NCBI GenBank assembly: GCA_005502775.1
Contig: SCNI01000030.1
Location: 1-48,215 of the forward strand
Source of the DNA: Microbacteriaceae bacterium 3FA27C10
GTDB taxonomy: Bacteria; Actinomycetota; Actinomycetes; Actinomycetales; Microbacteriaceae
DNA: 48,215 bases
Direction of reading: 5' to 3'
Under the pieces are notes generated by a model, which ran no database searches, was not told where the DNA came from, and saw only the letters and a program-made list of their open reading frames with translations. The translations under genes and the position numbers were made by a program. Position 1 is the stretch's first letter. Every line of letters begins with the position of its first letter. Below, in pieces: positions 15,290 to 24,287 of the stretch.

Positions 15290-16789
15290 ATGCCCGACAG
15301 TTCCGCACCAGCGTCCGCATCCGCTCCCGCTCCCGGCACAGCGATCCACGGGCGGGCACGGTGGCAGGCCTTCGCCGTGTGCGTGGCTGTGGCGGCGCTC
15401 ACCATCCTCGACCTCTCCAAGGTCAACGTGGGCCTGCCGTCGATCGAGAAGTCGCTCGGCGCGGGCCCCACCGAGCTGCAGGTGATCGTGGCGGGCTACG
15501 CCCTCGCCTTCGGGCTCGCCCTCGTGCCGTCGGGGCGGCTCGGCGACCTCTACTCGCGCAAGGCGATGTTCATCATCGGGCTCAGCGCCTTCACCGTGGC
15601 GAGCGCCCTCTGCGCGATCGCGCCGAGCATCCAGCTGCTGCTCGTGGCGCGCATCCTGCAGGGCGTCGCGGCCGGCGTGCAGATGCCGCAGGTGCTCGGG
15701 CTCGTGCAGCAGCTGTTCCAGGGTGAGGAGCGCGGGCGTGCCTTCGGGCTCTTCGGCGCCACCATCGGGGTGGCCACCGCGATCGGTCCGACGCTCGGCG
15801 GACTGCTCATCGCGATCGGCGGGCCGAGCGACGGCTGGCGGCTGCTGTTCTGGATGAACGTGCCCCTCGGCATCCTGGCCCTGATCTTCGCCCTCCGGCT
15901 GCTGCCCAAGAGCCAGCCGCACTCCGCCGGGGCCCGCGACTTGGACCTCGTGGGGATCCTGCTGCTGGGTGCGAGTGTCTTCACTTTCATGCTGCCGTTC
16001 GTGCTCACCACCGGAGGGCCGGACGACAGCCCCTGGCGCTGGCTGTCGCTGGCCGGATGCGCGGTGGCGGTCGTGCTGTTCATCGCGTGGGAGAGGCGCT
16101 ACGTGGCCATCGGCAAGTCACCGGCCATCCGGTTCGAGCTGTTCCGGCTGGGGTCGTATCGCAACGGGCTGCTGCTCGCCACGGCGTACTTCGCGGCGCT
16201 GCCGGCGGTGTTCCTGCTCACGACGCTGTTCCTGCAGCAGGGGCTCGGCTTCGAGCCGGTGTTCGCGGGCATGGTGAGCATCCCGTTCGCGCTGACCTCG
16301 GCGGTGACTGCGCTCATCGGCGGGCGCCTGGTGGGGCGGTACGGGCGCTCGCTCGTGGTGCTGGGGCTGGTGATCGTGATCGTGGGCCTCGTGCTCGTTC
16401 TGCTCGCCGCGGTGCTGCCGCCGGCGGAGGACTCGATCTGGCTCATGGCCGGGGCAATGGCCGTGGCGGGGGCCGGTGGCGGGCTCGTGATCTCGCCGAA
16501 CCAGACGTTGACGCTCGCCGAGATCCCGCCGACCCAGGGCGGGACGGCCGGGTCGATGGCGCAGGTGGGGCAGCGGGTCGGCACGGCGATGGGGGTGGCC
16601 GCGGCCTCGTCGCTCTTCTTCGCGACCCTCTACCGGGAGGGACCGGGCTCGGGCGACACCGTGATGGTCTACCACGACGGCTTCCGCAGCGGTTTCTTCG
16701 TGGCACTGGGCCTGCTCGCCGTCGCCCTCGTCATCGGCCTCCTCGACCTGCGCCGCCGCCGCACGTCCGCCCCCGGCGCTCCGGCCTGA
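15290..16789 (+). CDS. MFS transporter, DHA2-type (14-segment drug:H+ antiporter-like)
   Basis: A 499-residue major facilitator with about fourteen hydrophobic segments, matching the DHA2 drug exporter group. Motif A is seen as GRLGDLYSRKAM after the second segment, and the exporter-type motif C as GPTLGGLLIAIGGP in the fifth. The protein ends in a short basic tail. Substrate cannot be predicted. The ATG at 15290 follows a TATAGG element (15276-15281) by 8 nt, so the mRNA is probably leaderless. It is divergent from the leader peptide/regulator unit with about 100 bp between the promoters; that the regulator controls this exporter is possible but unsupported. Confidence 0.87.
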   Translation: MPDSSAPASASAPAPGTAIHGRARWQAFAVCVAVAALTILDLSKVNVGLPSIEKSLGAGPTELQVIVAGYALAFGLALVPSGRLGDLYSRKAMFIIGLSAFTVASALCAIAPSIQLLLVARILQGVAAGVQMPQVLGLVQQLFQGEERGRAFGLFGATIGVATAIGPTLGGLLIAIGGPSDGWRLLFWMNVPLGILALIFALRLLPKSQPHSAGARDLDLVGILLLGASVFTFMLPFVLTTGGPDDSPWRWLSLAGCAVAVVLFIAWERRYVAIGKSPAIRFELFRLGSYRNGLLLATAYFAALPAVFLLTTLFLQQGLGFEPVFAGMVSIPFALTSAVTALIGGRLVGRYGRSLVVLGLVIVIVGLVLVLLAAVLPPAEDSIWLMAGAMAVAGAGGGLVISPNQTLTLAEIPPTQGGTAGSMAQVGQRVGTAMGVAAASSLFFATLYREGPGSGDTVMVYHDGFRSGFFVALGLLAVALVIGLLDLRRRRTSAPGAPA

Positions 16790-16871
16790 TCCGTCGCTGC
16801 TCAGCTCGCTCGCACCCCGGTAGCCCCACTCAGGCACTGCGCGAGACGGGAAAGAGCGGCGGCGCACCAGA

Positions 16872-17504
16872 CTAGACCGTGCCGTAGAGGCGGTCGCCGG
16901 CGTCGCCGAGGCCGGGGACGATGTAGCCCTTCTCGTTGAGGCGTTCGTCGAGGGCGCCGAGCACCAGGGTGACGTCGCGGCCCTCGGTGGCCTTCTCGAG
17001 GGCCGCGACGCCTTCGGGGGCTCCGAGCAGGCAGATGGCCGTGACATCCTGAGCCCCGCGCTTGAAGAGGAACTCGATGGCGGCGCTCAGCGAGCCGCCG
17101 GTGGCGAGCATCGGGTCGAGCACGAAGCACTGGCGGTCGGAGAGGTCGTCGGGCAGGCGCTCGGCGTAGGTGGTGGGCTCGAGGGTCTCCTCGTTGCGAA
17201 CCATGCCGAGGAAGCCGACCTCGGCGCTGGGCACGAGCTTCACCATGCCCTCGAGCATGCCGAGTCCTGCCCGGAGGATGGGCACGACGAGCGGGCGCGG
17301 CGCGCTGATCGTGACGCCCGTGGTCTCGGCGACCGGGGTCTGGATGGTGATGGGCTCGACCCGCACGTTGCGGGTGGCCTCGTAGGCGAGCAGCGTCACG
17401 AGCTCTTCCGCGAGGGAGCGGAACGTGGGCGACGGGGTGTTCACGTCGCGCAGAACGGTCAGCTTGTGCGTGATGAGCGGGTGGTCGGCAACGTGAACTC
17501 GCAT
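16872..17504 (-). CDS. upp: Uracil phosphoribosyltransferase
   Basis: A 210-residue UPRTase that makes UMP from uracil and PRPP in pyrimidine salvage. The PRPP-binding loop DPMLATGGS is near residue 130, the family opening is [16 protein letters not shown], followed by [18 protein letters not shown], and the uracil-binding end is [17 protein letters not shown]. Full length. The ATG at 17504 follows a TAGATT -10 element (17511-17516) by 6 nt, so a leaderless transcript is expected. It is divergent from tadA. Confidence 0.96.
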   Translation of the reverse strand: MRVHVADHPLITHKLTVLRDVNTPSPTFRSLAEELVTLLAYEATRNVRVEPITIQTPVAETTGVTISAPRPLVVPILRAGLGMLEGMVKLVPSAEVGFLGMVRNEETLEPTTYAERLPDDLSDRQCFVLDPMLATGGSLSAAIEFLFKRGAQDVTAICLLGAPEGVAALEKATEGRDVTLVLGALDERLNEKGYIVPGLGDAGDRLYGTV

Positions 17505-17619
17505 ACGGTCAATCTACTGGACTCGGGCCCCTGCGAGCAGGACGATAGAGGCTGTCGTTGCAAGCGCCGGGCCCCCTGCGCCCACTCCTGCCCGCTCGCA
17601 CCGAGAGAGGACCGCACTC

Positions 17620-18132
17620 GTGCTCGAACAGCAGCCGTTCGCTTTGCCCGCCCCCGGCATCCTGTCGGGCTGGATGCGACAAGCGATCGACGAGGCGAGA
17701 GCCGCGCTCGAGACCGACGACGTGCCCGTGGGCGCCATCGTGGTCGACCGTGACGGCGAGGTCATCGGCGTCGGCCGCAACGAGCGCGAGCTGCGGCAGG
17801 ATCCCACCGCCCACGCGGAGGTCGTGGCGCTGCGGCAGGCCGCCTGGAAGCGCGACGACTGGCACCTGACGGATGCGACGCTCGTGGTGACCCTGGAACC
17901 GTGCCTGATGTGCGCGGGGGCCATTCTCTCGTCGCGCGTTCCCCGCGTGGTGTTCGGGGCCTGGGACGAGAAGGCGGGCGCTGCCGGATCGGTCTACGAC
18001 GTGCTGCGCGACCGGCGCCTCAATCACCGCGTGGAGGTGGTGGCGGGCATCGAGTCCGAGGCCTGCAGCGAGCTCCTCACGCGGTTCTTCCGCGACGAGC
18101 GCTCCGGCCGCCTGGGCGGCTTCCTGGCCTAG
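17620..18132 (+). CDS. tadA: tRNA-specific adenosine deaminase
   Basis: A 170-residue zinc-dependent deaminase that converts A34 to inosine in the tRNA-Arg anticodon. The zinc site is complete: His65 and the proton-shuttle Glu67 in PTAHAEVVAL, and Cys95/Cys98 in TLEPCLMCAG. The substrate-binding stretch FGAWDEKAGAAGSVYD follows. The GTG at 17620 has a good AGAGAGGA ribosome site. The neighbouring cytosine/guanine deaminases share the fold, but the FGAxDxKxGAxGS motif favours TadA. Its stop codon overlaps the stop of the convergent CDF gene within CTAG. Confidence 0.93.
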   Translation: MLEQQPFALPAPGILSGWMRQAIDEARAALETDDVPVGAIVVDRDGEVIGVGRNERELRQDPTAHAEVVALRQAAWKRDDWHLTDATLVVTLEPCLMCAGAILSSRVPRVVFGAWDEKAGAAGSVYDVLRDRRLNHRVEVVAGIESEACSELLTRFFRDERSGRLGGFLA

Positions 18133-19091
18133 TCGGTGCTCTTGATGACGATGGCCGAGGTGTCGGTCTCGACGTCGAGGGGCGGCAGGTAGACGTCGGG
18201 CTCGATGTAGATGACGCGCGCGATCGGCACGGCCGTGCGGATGGCGACCTCGACCTCGTTGATGGTGCGGGCGACGTCCCGCAGCTCGGAGTCGGGGGCG
18301 AGCGCGATCTTGGCGGCCACCAGGAGTTCGTCGGGGCCGAGGTAGAGCGACTTCATGTGGATGAGGCGGTCGACCTTGGGCGTGCCCTCGATGGCGTTCT
18401 GGATGGCGGTGGCGTCGGCATCCGTCGCCCCCTCGCCCACCAGGAGGCTCTTGGTCTCGATGCCGAGCACGATCGCCACGAGCACGAGCAGGGCGCCGAT
18501 GAACAGGGTTCCGATGCCGTCCCAGATGGCGTCGCCGGTGATCACCGAGAGCACCACGCCGAGGAAGGCGAAGGCGAGGCCGAGCAGGGCCGCGGTGTCT
18601 TCGAGCAGCACCACGGGCAGCTCCGGGGCCTTCGCGCGGCGCACGAACTGCACCCAGCTCTGCTTGCCGCGGGTGTGGTTCGACTCGGCGATGGCCGTGC
18701 GCAGCGAGAAGCCCTCGAGCGCCATGGCGATGACGAGCACGAGGATCGGCAGCCAGGCGTTCTCGAGCGGATGCGGGTTCGTGACCTTCTCGATGCCCTC
18801 GTAGATGGAGAACACGCCACCCACCGAGAACAGGATGATCGACACGACGAAGGCGTAGACGTAGCGCTCGCGGCCGTAGCCGAAGGGGTGCTCCTTGTCG
18901 GCCTTGCGACGCGACTGACGGCCGCCGAGGAGCAGCAGCAGCTGGTTGCCCGAATCGGCGAGCGAGTGCACACCCTCCGCGAGCATCGACGAGGAGCCCG
19001 AGAAGAAGAAGGCGACGAACTTCGTGACCGCGATGCCGAGGTTGGCGCCCAGTGCCGCGAGAATCGCCTTGCTGCCGCCTGATGTGCTCAC
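18129..19091 (-). CDS. Cation diffusion facilitator family transporter
   Basis: A 320-residue CDF protein that exports divalent cations (Zn, Fe, Mn or Co) in exchange for protons. Six membrane segments occupy about residues 10-225. The metal-site residues are HSLADSGN in the second segment and GDAIWDGIGT in the fifth. A cytosolic C-terminal domain of about 100 residues follows. The loop before the fourth segment contains RAKAPELPVVLLEDTAALLG, typical of the subgroup often annotated as Fe/Zn-nickel-independent CDFs. The GTG start has a GAAGAGGA ribosome site. Metal specificity is not assigned. Confidence 0.9.
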   Translation of the reverse strand: MSTSGGSKAILAALGANLGIAVTKFVAFFFSGSSSMLAEGVHSLADSGNQLLLLLGGRQSRRKADKEHPFGYGRERYVYAFVVSIILFSVGGVFSIYEGIEKVTNPHPLENAWLPILVLVIAMALEGFSLRTAIAESNHTRGKQSWVQFVRRAKAPELPVVLLEDTAALLGLAFAFLGVVLSVITGDAIWDGIGTLFIGALLVLVAIVLGIETKSLLVGEGATDADATAIQNAIEGTPKVDRLIHMKSLYLGPDELLVAAKIALAPDSELRDVARTINEVEVAIRTAVPIARVIYIEPDVYLPPLDVETDTSAIVIKSTD

Positions 19092-19141
19092 GTTTCGATC
19101 CTCTTCCCGGTTGTCTGCACCGCCAATCCTAGGATGGACGG

Positions 19142-20011
19142 GTGAACGACACAGCCACCACCGCCCTGCCGCACCCGCCGACCAGCCTCCCTTCGATCGC
19201 GCTGCTCGGCGCCGGGTCGATGGGGCGCGCCATCCTGGCCGGGCTGCTCGCGCCGGCGGTTCAGGTGCAGGGCGGCATCCGGGTGACGAACCGCTCGGCC
19301 GCCAAGGCGGAGGAGTTCGCGGGAACCCCCGGCGTGACCGCGTTCGCCACCGACGACGACCCCGAGGCCAACCGCCGCGCCGTGACCGGGGCCGCCATCG
19401 TGCTCGTGGCGGTGAAGCCGGCGATGGTGCCCGCGCTGCTCGACGAGATCGCCGGCGCGCTCGAGCCCGGCGCCGTCGTGGTGAGCGTGGCTGCCGGCGT
19501 CACGGTGGCGACCTTCGAGGCGCACGTGCCCGAGACCGTCTCGGTGCTGCGCTCGATGCCCAACACCCCCGCGCTCGTGGGCCGCGCCGTCACGGGCCTC
19601 TCGGCCGGAACGCGCTCGAGCGAGGCCGATCTCGCGCTCGTGCGCTCGCTGTTCGAGACGGTGGGGACGGTGGTCGAGGTTCCGGAATCACAGCTCGATG
19701 CTCTCAGCACCATCTCCGGGTCCGGCCCGGCCTACGTCTATCTGTTGATCGAAGCCATGACGGCCGCGGCCGTGGAGAAGGGGTTCACCGCCGAGCAGGC
19801 GGCCGCCCTCGTGAACGGCACCTTCGCGGGCGCGACCGAACTGCTCGTGGCCTCCGGCCGCACCCCGACCGAGCTGCGCATCCAGGTCACGAGCCCCAAA
19901 GGCACCACCGAGCGCGCGCTCGCCGTGCTGCAGGACGCCGATCTCCCCGCCCTCTTCACCCGGGCCACGGATGCCGCCCTCGCGAGGGCCCGCGAGCTCG
20001 CCGCCGGCTGA
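19142..20011 (+). CDS. proC: Pyrroline-5-carboxylate reductase
   Basis: A 289-residue enzyme that reduces 1-pyrroline-5-carboxylate to proline with NAD(P)H, the last step of proline synthesis. The Rossmann motif LLGAGSMGRAILAGLL is near residue 21, VKPAMVPALLDEI follows, MPNTPALVGRAVTGL lies mid-protein, and the signature around the active site is TISGSGPAYVYLLIEAM, ending in LRIQVTSPKGTTERAL. The GTG at 19142 lies 6 nt after TAGGAT (19130-19135), consistent with a leaderless mRNA. Confidence 0.95.
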   Translation: MNDTATTALPHPPTSLPSIALLGAGSMGRAILAGLLAPAVQVQGGIRVTNRSAAKAEEFAGTPGVTAFATDDDPEANRRAVTGAAIVLVAVKPAMVPALLDEIAGALEPGAVVVSVAAGVTVATFEAHVPETVSVLRSMPNTPALVGRAVTGLSAGTRSSEADLALVRSLFETVGTVVEVPESQLDALSTISGSGPAYVYLLIEAMTAAAVEKGFTAEQAAALVNGTFAGATELLVASGRTPTELRIQVTSPKGTTERALAVLQDADLPALFTRATDAALARARELAAG

Positions 20012-20035
20012 CCCGGCGAACTGGCGGACCCGGCC

Positions 20036-21118
20036 TCAGGCCTGCGGCGTCGACGCCAGCACGAGCGAGTCGTAGTCGTCGTAGAGCTGCTGCACCTCGG
20101 CTTCGAGCGCCGTCAGGCTGACGTCGTCGGCGGCGAGCTGAGCGGAGCGCGTGGCGAGGTCGGCGTCGCGGGTGCCGAAGTCGGCGAGGGTGCGCGCGAG
20201 GTAGTCGCCGTAGGGCTCCTGCGCGTCGTCGGCCGTGTAGCTGCGTGCACGCTGCTCGGGCGAGAGCGCGTTGTACTGGGCCGCGTTCTGGTCGTAGGCG
20301 GTGCGGTCGGCGGCCAGCTGAGCGCGGTCGGCGTCGATCTGGGCGGCCGAGTCGGCGTAGGCCTGCTGCGCGGCCGAGAGGGCGTCGGACTTCGCGAGGT
20401 ACTCGGAGTCGAGCCCGCTCCAGAGCGCCCGGTCGGCGGCCTCGAGCGCCACCACGGCCTGCCGGTCGGTGAAGTACGGCGCGTAGTAGCTCTCCAGCTC
20501 GGGGCCGAGGTCACCCACCTGGCTGCCCAGGTAGGCGAACTCCTCGGTGGGGCGGGCATCGGGAGAGCCGCCGGTGGAGCCGGCGAGCTGGTCCTGCAGG
20601 GGGTCGTCGGCCGGCACCTGCGCCCATCGCGCATCGAGCAGGGCGTTCAGCGGGTCGAAGGTCTGGGCCGGGAGGGCCGCATAGGCGGCGTGCAGGAACT
20701 CGTGCGCGGCCGCGACGGCCACCTGGTCGGCGAGTCGCGCATCCGCGGGCTGGAAGACGGCGATGCGGCCCGCCGTGCCCTCCATGCCGTAGAAGCAGCC
20801 GACCGTCGAGCCGCCACTGTCGCTCGAGGTGGTCTCGCAGGCCTTGCTGAAGGCCTGGTCGGAGAGCAGTTCGGGCCGGGTGGAGACGAACAGCGCACGG
20901 CCCTGCTCGGTGAAGCCGATGCGGTCGGCCACCTGCGTGAGGGCGGGAGACATCGAGTAGCCCACGAGTGCGGTGAGTGAGGGCAGGAAGGTGATGCCCA
21001 GCGTGACGGCGGCCGCGAGCGCGAGCACGATGCCGAACAGGGTCACGCGGCCGGCGGAGGTGGGCCGACGGGGGCGCTTGGGCGCGCTGGGCCACGCGGC
21101 GTCTTCGAAGAGCGTCAC
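20036..21118 (-). CDS. Membrane-anchored protein with HExxH motif and C-terminal coiled coil
   Basis: A 360-residue protein I cannot place in a named family. A short basic N-terminus precedes one membrane segment (about 25-53), so most of the protein should be outside the cytoplasm. Two Cys (94 and 108) may form a disulfide. Residues 139-143 read HEFLH, the HExxH zinc-peptidase motif, and a Glu pair in PTEEFAYLG about 50 residues later could supply the third ligand, as in gluzincins. Residues 250-355 are Ala/Asp/Gln-rich helical sequence likely to form a coiled coil. The GTG at 21118 lies 6 nt after CATAAT (21125-21130), a leaderless signal; an in-frame TTG at 21145 is the alternative start. 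Peptidase activity is inference from the motif. Confidence 0.6.
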   Translation of the reverse strand: MTLFEDAAWPSAPKRPRRPTSAGRVTLFGIVLALAAAVTLGITFLPSLTALVGYSMSPALTQVADRIGFTEQGRALFVSTRPELLSDQAFSKACETTSSDSGGSTVGCFYGMEGTAGRIAVFQPADARLADQVAVAAAHEFLHAAYAALPAQTFDPLNALLDARWAQVPADDPLQDQLAGSTGGSPDARPTEEFAYLGSQVGDLGPELESYYAPYFTDRQAVVALEAADRALWSGLDSEYLAKSDALSAAQQAYADSAAQIDADRAQLAADRTAYDQNAAQYNALSPEQRARSYTADDAQEPYGDYLARTLADFGTRDADLATRSAQLAADDVSLTALEAEVQQLYDDYDSLVLASTPQA

Positions 21119-21211
21119 AGGCCGATTATGACAGTCGTCGGACAACGGATGCCGTCCCGCGGGCTGCCACCGTGCGCCGCCGGGGCGGCGGCGCAGCAGC
21201 GCACCAACGGA

Positions 21212-21880
21212 TCAGCCCAGCGCCGCGAAGGTCTCGATGTCGGAGGACTTGCCCGAGACGATGATCAGGTCGTGGTTAGACACGACCGTCGACTCGGTCG
21301 CATAGGTGAACGGCTTGCCGGGGCTCTTCACGCCCACGACCGTCACGTGGTACTTCGAGCGAACGCCCGACTCGGTGAGGTTGAGCCCGCGGATGGGCTT
21401 GGGCGGATACATCTTCACGAGCGCGAAGTCGTCGTCGAACTCGATGAAGTCGAGCATGCGACCCGACACCAGGTGGGCCACCCGCTCGCCGGCCTCGGCC
21501 TCGGGGTAGATCACGTGGTTCGCGCCGATCCGCTCGAGGATCTTGCCGTGCGAGCGCGAGATGGCCTTCGCCCAGATCTGCGGCACCTTGAGGTCGACGA
21601 GGTTCGCGGTGATGAGCACCGAGGCCTCGATCGAGGACCCCACGGCCACCACCGCGATCTGGAACTCCGACGCCCCGATCTGCCGCAGCGCCTCGATGTT
21701 CTTCGCATCCGCCTGCACGGTGTGGGTCACCCGCTCCGACCACTTCTGCACGAGCGCCTCGTCGGAGTCGATCGCGAGCACCTCGCGGCCCAGCCGGTCG
21801 AGTTCGCCCGCCGTGGCGGCGCCGAAGCGGCCGAGACCGATGACGAGCACGGGGGCGTCGTGTTTGATGCGGTCAACCAA
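21212..21880 (-). CDS. TrkA-type potassium uptake regulatory subunit
   Basis: A 222-residue RCK protein: an N-terminal Rossmann domain with VLVIGLGRFGAATAGEL and the acidic end of strand 2 (AIDSDE), then a TrkA_C domain (about 135-220). It forms the cytosolic gating ring of the Trk/Ktr potassium channel and binds nucleotides; TrkA_C domains of related proteins also bind c-di-AMP. The start is a TTG at 21880 with an AGAGAGG ribosome site, and it overlaps the trkH end by 8 nt, so the two are translationally coupled. Length and pairing resemble KtrA. Confidence 0.9.
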   Translation of the reverse strand: MVDRIKHDAPVLVIGLGRFGAATAGELDRLGREVLAIDSDEALVQKWSERVTHTVQADAKNIEALRQIGASEFQIAVVAVGSSIEASVLITANLVDLKVPQIWAKAISRSHGKILERIGANHVIYPEAEAGERVAHLVSGRMLDFIEFDDDFALVKMYPPKPIRGLNLTESGVRSKYHVTVVGVKSPGKPFTYATESTVVSNHDLIIVSGKSSDIETFAALG

Positions 21881-23357
21881 CGATGGGCCTCTCTTCCGGG
21901 CGCTTGTAGAGCTGCTGCCGCTGGCTCGACGCCAGTGCCGCAGCCAGAGTCACAGTACCAACGCGGCCCATGAACATGGTGGCGGCCATGATGTAGACGC
22001 CCGCATCCGGCAGCGAAGCCGTGAGACCGGTGGTGAGGCCCGAGGTGGCGAACGCCGAGATCACGTCGAACAGCACGAAATCCAGCGGCGCCTTCGAGAT
22101 CTGCAGGATCAGGATGCTCGACACGGCCACCGTCGTCGCCCCCCAGAGGACCACGGAGACACCCAGTCGCAGCACGTCGCCCGGGATGCGCCGGCTGAAC
22201 GCCTCCATGTCCTGGTTGCCGCGCGCCTCGGCGAACGCGGCGAGGAACAGCACCGCGAGGGTGGTGACCTTGATGCCGCCCGCCGTCGACGCCGAACCGC
22301 CGCCGATGAACATGAGCATGTCGGTGACGAGCAGGCTCGAGCCGTTGAGGTCGGGGATGCTGATGGTCGAGAAGCCCCCGGATCGCGTCATCACCGAGAG
22401 GAAGAAGCTCTGGAACACGGTGTCGCCGGCGCCGAGCGAGCCGAAGGTCTTCGGGTTGTCGAACTCCAGCACGATGTAGAGCACGGCGCCCGCCACGATC
22501 AGGATGGCGCTCGTGAGCAGCGTGAGCTTCACGTGCACCGACCAGCGCTGCCGGTTCTCGGGCCGCTTGCCCTTCTTGCGCCGGCGCCAGGCGCCGAGGC
22601 TGCGCGAGAGCGTGTAGATGATGGGGAACCCGATGCTGCCGAGGAACACCCCCACCATCAGGATGCCGAGAAAGAAGTAGTCGTTCGCGAACGGCGCGAG
22701 TCCCTCCGCGTTGGGCGAGAAGCCCGTGTTCGTGAACGCCATCGCCGAGTAGTAGAAGGAGTTCCACACGGCCTCGCCCACCGGGATGCCGTCGAGCAGC
22801 ATCCGGGGGAACAGCAGCGCCGCGAGCACCACCTCGATCACCAGGGCACTGATGGCGACGGTGGCGAGCAGCGAGCCGATCTCGCCGAGGCGCACGGCTT
22901 GTCCCTCGGCGACCGGGCCGTGGTGCATCCGCAGCGGGTTGGTGTCGCTCGCGGCGATCAGGCGCGCCCGAAGGCCCAGGCGGCGGGAGATGACCAGACC
23001 CAGGATGCTCGCGAGGGTCAGCACGCCGAGGGCGCCGATCTGAACGCCCACGTAGACGACGATGTGCCCGAACACCGACCAGTGCGTGGCCATGTCGACG
23101 GTGGCGAGCCCGGTGACGCAGATGACGGAGACGGCGGTGAAGAGCGCGTCGGCGAGGGCGGTGGCGCGACCGGAGGCACTCGTGATCGGCAGCGAGAACA
23201 GCACCGTGAAGATGAGGATGAGAGCGGCGAAGATGAGGATCGCGAAGCGGGACGGCGAGCGCTCGGAGAACTCGCGCATCGCATCGCGCAGTCGCCCGAA
23301 CCCGGTGCGGCTGCGGTGCAGGGGGTTGCGGCTGATCGGAGTGCTGCGGACGCTCAT
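21873..23357 (-). CDS. TrkH/KtrB-type potassium transporter
   Basis: A 494-residue membrane transporter with four pore-loop repeats whose selectivity-filter sequences are visible: VTGLATVD, FTNTGFSP, MTRSGGFSTI and FATSGLTTGLT. The GGGSASTAGGIKVTTL stretch before the last repeat is typical of TrkH/KtrB. It conducts K+ inward and is gated by the TrkA-type partner encoded directly downstream. A GAGGAA ribosome site precedes the ATG. Confidence 0.94.
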   Translation of the reverse strand: MSVRSTPISRNPLHRSRTGFGRLRDAMREFSERSPSRFAILIFAALILIFTVLFSLPITSASGRATALADALFTAVSVICVTGLATVDMATHWSVFGHIVVYVGVQIGALGVLTLASILGLVISRRLGLRARLIAASDTNPLRMHHGPVAEGQAVRLGEIGSLLATVAISALVIEVVLAALLFPRMLLDGIPVGEAVWNSFYYSAMAFTNTGFSPNAEGLAPFANDYFFLGILMVGVFLGSIGFPIIYTLSRSLGAWRRRKKGKRPENRQRWSVHVKLTLLTSAILIVAGAVLYIVLEFDNPKTFGSLGAGDTVFQSFFLSVMTRSGGFSTISIPDLNGSSLLVTDMLMFIGGGSASTAGGIKVTTLAVLFLAAFAEARGNQDMEAFSRRIPGDVLRLGVSVVLWGATTVAVSSILILQISKAPLDFVLFDVISAFATSGLTTGLTASLPDAGVYIMAATMFMGRVGTVTLAAALASSQRQQLYKRPEERPIVG

Positions 23358-23461
23358 CCGGTTCCTCGCCTCGGCTCAGCGGCCCGGCCGCCCCTGTGTG
23401 AACGGTGCAATGCTATCGGGCAGGGGCGCGGATGCGCGGGCGCACCACTAGCCTGTAACGC

Positions 23462-23932
23462 ATGGCCGACATCTTCTCCGTGATCGCTGACCCCACCCGG
23501 CGTCAGTTGCTCTCGTTGCTGCTGGAGCGCTACGTGTCGGAGGATGCCCCGAGCGCCTCCGGGGCGGGTGACGGCGAGTTCAGTGTGTCGGAGCTCGTGT
23601 CGCAGCTCGAGCTGAGCCAGCCCACGGTGTCGAAGCACTTGAAGGTGCTGCGGGATTCGGGGCTCGTGGTGGTGCGCGAAGAGGGGCAGCACCGCTACTA
23701 CAAGATCGACGTCTCGCCCCTGGAAGACGTCGAGGACTGGATCATCCCCTTCCTCTCCGCCGATTTCGACACGGCGGCCGAGGACGAGCTGTGGGAGAAC
23801 GCCTCCGACGCCGTGAAGTCGGCGGCGGCGACCTTCGGCCAGAACGTGGGCCGCCGGGCGGCGGCCACCTCGCACGCGGTGAAGTCCGTGGCCGACGACC
23901 TCGTCTCCAAGCTGCGCCGCGGCGAGCACTGA
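23462..23932 (+). CDS. ArsR-family winged-helix regulator
   Basis: A 156-residue protein with an ArsR-type winged helix at about residues 5-80: IADPTRRQLLSLLL, FSVSELVSQLELSQPTVSKHLKVL, and the wing VVREEGQHRYYKID. No paired Cys or His metal sites typical of metal-sensing members are visible, so a non-metal signal is likely. The C-terminal third (about 85-156) is an Ala-rich helical extension that is unusual for the family and could be a dimerisation arm. The ATG lies 7 nt after TAGCCT (23449-23454), consistent with a leaderless mRNA. It is divergent from trkH. Confidence 0.82.
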   Translation: MADIFSVIADPTRRQLLSLLLERYVSEDAPSASGAGDGEFSVSELVSQLELSQPTVSKHLKVLRDSGLVVVREEGQHRYYKIDVSPLEDVEDWIIPFLSADFDTAAEDELWENASDAVKSAAATFGQNVGRRAAATSHAVKSVADDLVSKLRRGEH

Positions 23933-23950
23933 GCGGCCGTCGCCGCTTTC

Positions 23951-23980
23951 TTGCTGCGTGCATCCGCGAAGCCCTATAGT
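23951..23980 (+). promoter_or_regulatory. Promoter of the excisionase-type HTH gene
   Basis: TTGCTG (23951-23956) and TATAGT (23975-23980) are separated by 18 bp, with the ATG 6 nt after the -10. This predicts a leaderless transcript. Confidence 0.6.
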
Positions 23981-23986
23981 TTCGCC

Positions 23987-24205
23987 ATGGCTGCCGATCT
24001 GAGTGACGTGCGCTTTCTGACCGTCGCGGAGGTGGCGGAGATGATGCGCGTCTCGAAGATGACGGTGTACCGGCTCGTCCACGCGGGCGAATTGCCGGCC
24101 ATCCGCTTCGGCCGTTCGTTCCGGGTTCCGGAGTCGGCGGTGGCCGACGCCGCGCAGAATCACATCGCCGATGCGCCTGACGGGCACATCGCCGATTCCG
24201 CCTAG
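23987..24205 (+). CDS. Helix-turn-helix protein, excisionase/BldC-like DNA-binding domain
   Basis: A 72-residue protein that is almost entirely one MerR/excisionase-like helix-turn-helix: FLTVAEVAEMMRVSKMTVYR, then LVHAGELPAIRFGRSFRVPESAV. A short tail repeats the phrase HIADAPDGHIADSA. Actinobacteria commonly carry this gene next to the bS22 ribosomal protein gene, as here. The fold is shared with phage excisionases and developmental regulators such as BldC, but nothing suggests a phage context. The start is set by the TATAGT element 6 nt upstream. Confidence 0.85.
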   Translation: MAADLSDVRFLTVAEVAEMMRVSKMTVYRLVHAGELPAIRFGRSFRVPESAVADAAQNHIADAPDGHIADSA

Positions 24206-24215
24206 CGCGGACTGG

Positions 24216-24265
24216 TACACTTCTGCGAGGCTCTTTTGCCCCTGACCGCCGATTCGGTGCGGTCA
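24216..24265 (+). promoter_or_regulatory. -10 element and 5' leader hairpin of the bS22 gene
   Basis: TACACT at 24216-24221 resembles a strong -10. Downstream, TGACCGC (24243-24249) and GCGGTCA (24259-24265) form a 7-bp stem in the predicted 5' leader, 22 nt before the GTG of the ribosomal protein gene. Confidence 0.4.
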
Positions 24266-24287
24266 ATCCAATACGTGTGAGGTTTGT

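Noticed and set aside
23951-24205. Excisionase-fold gene as a sign of prophage or integrative element
   Set aside because: No integrase, att-like repeat or phage gene is nearby, and codon use and neighbours are those of core genome.
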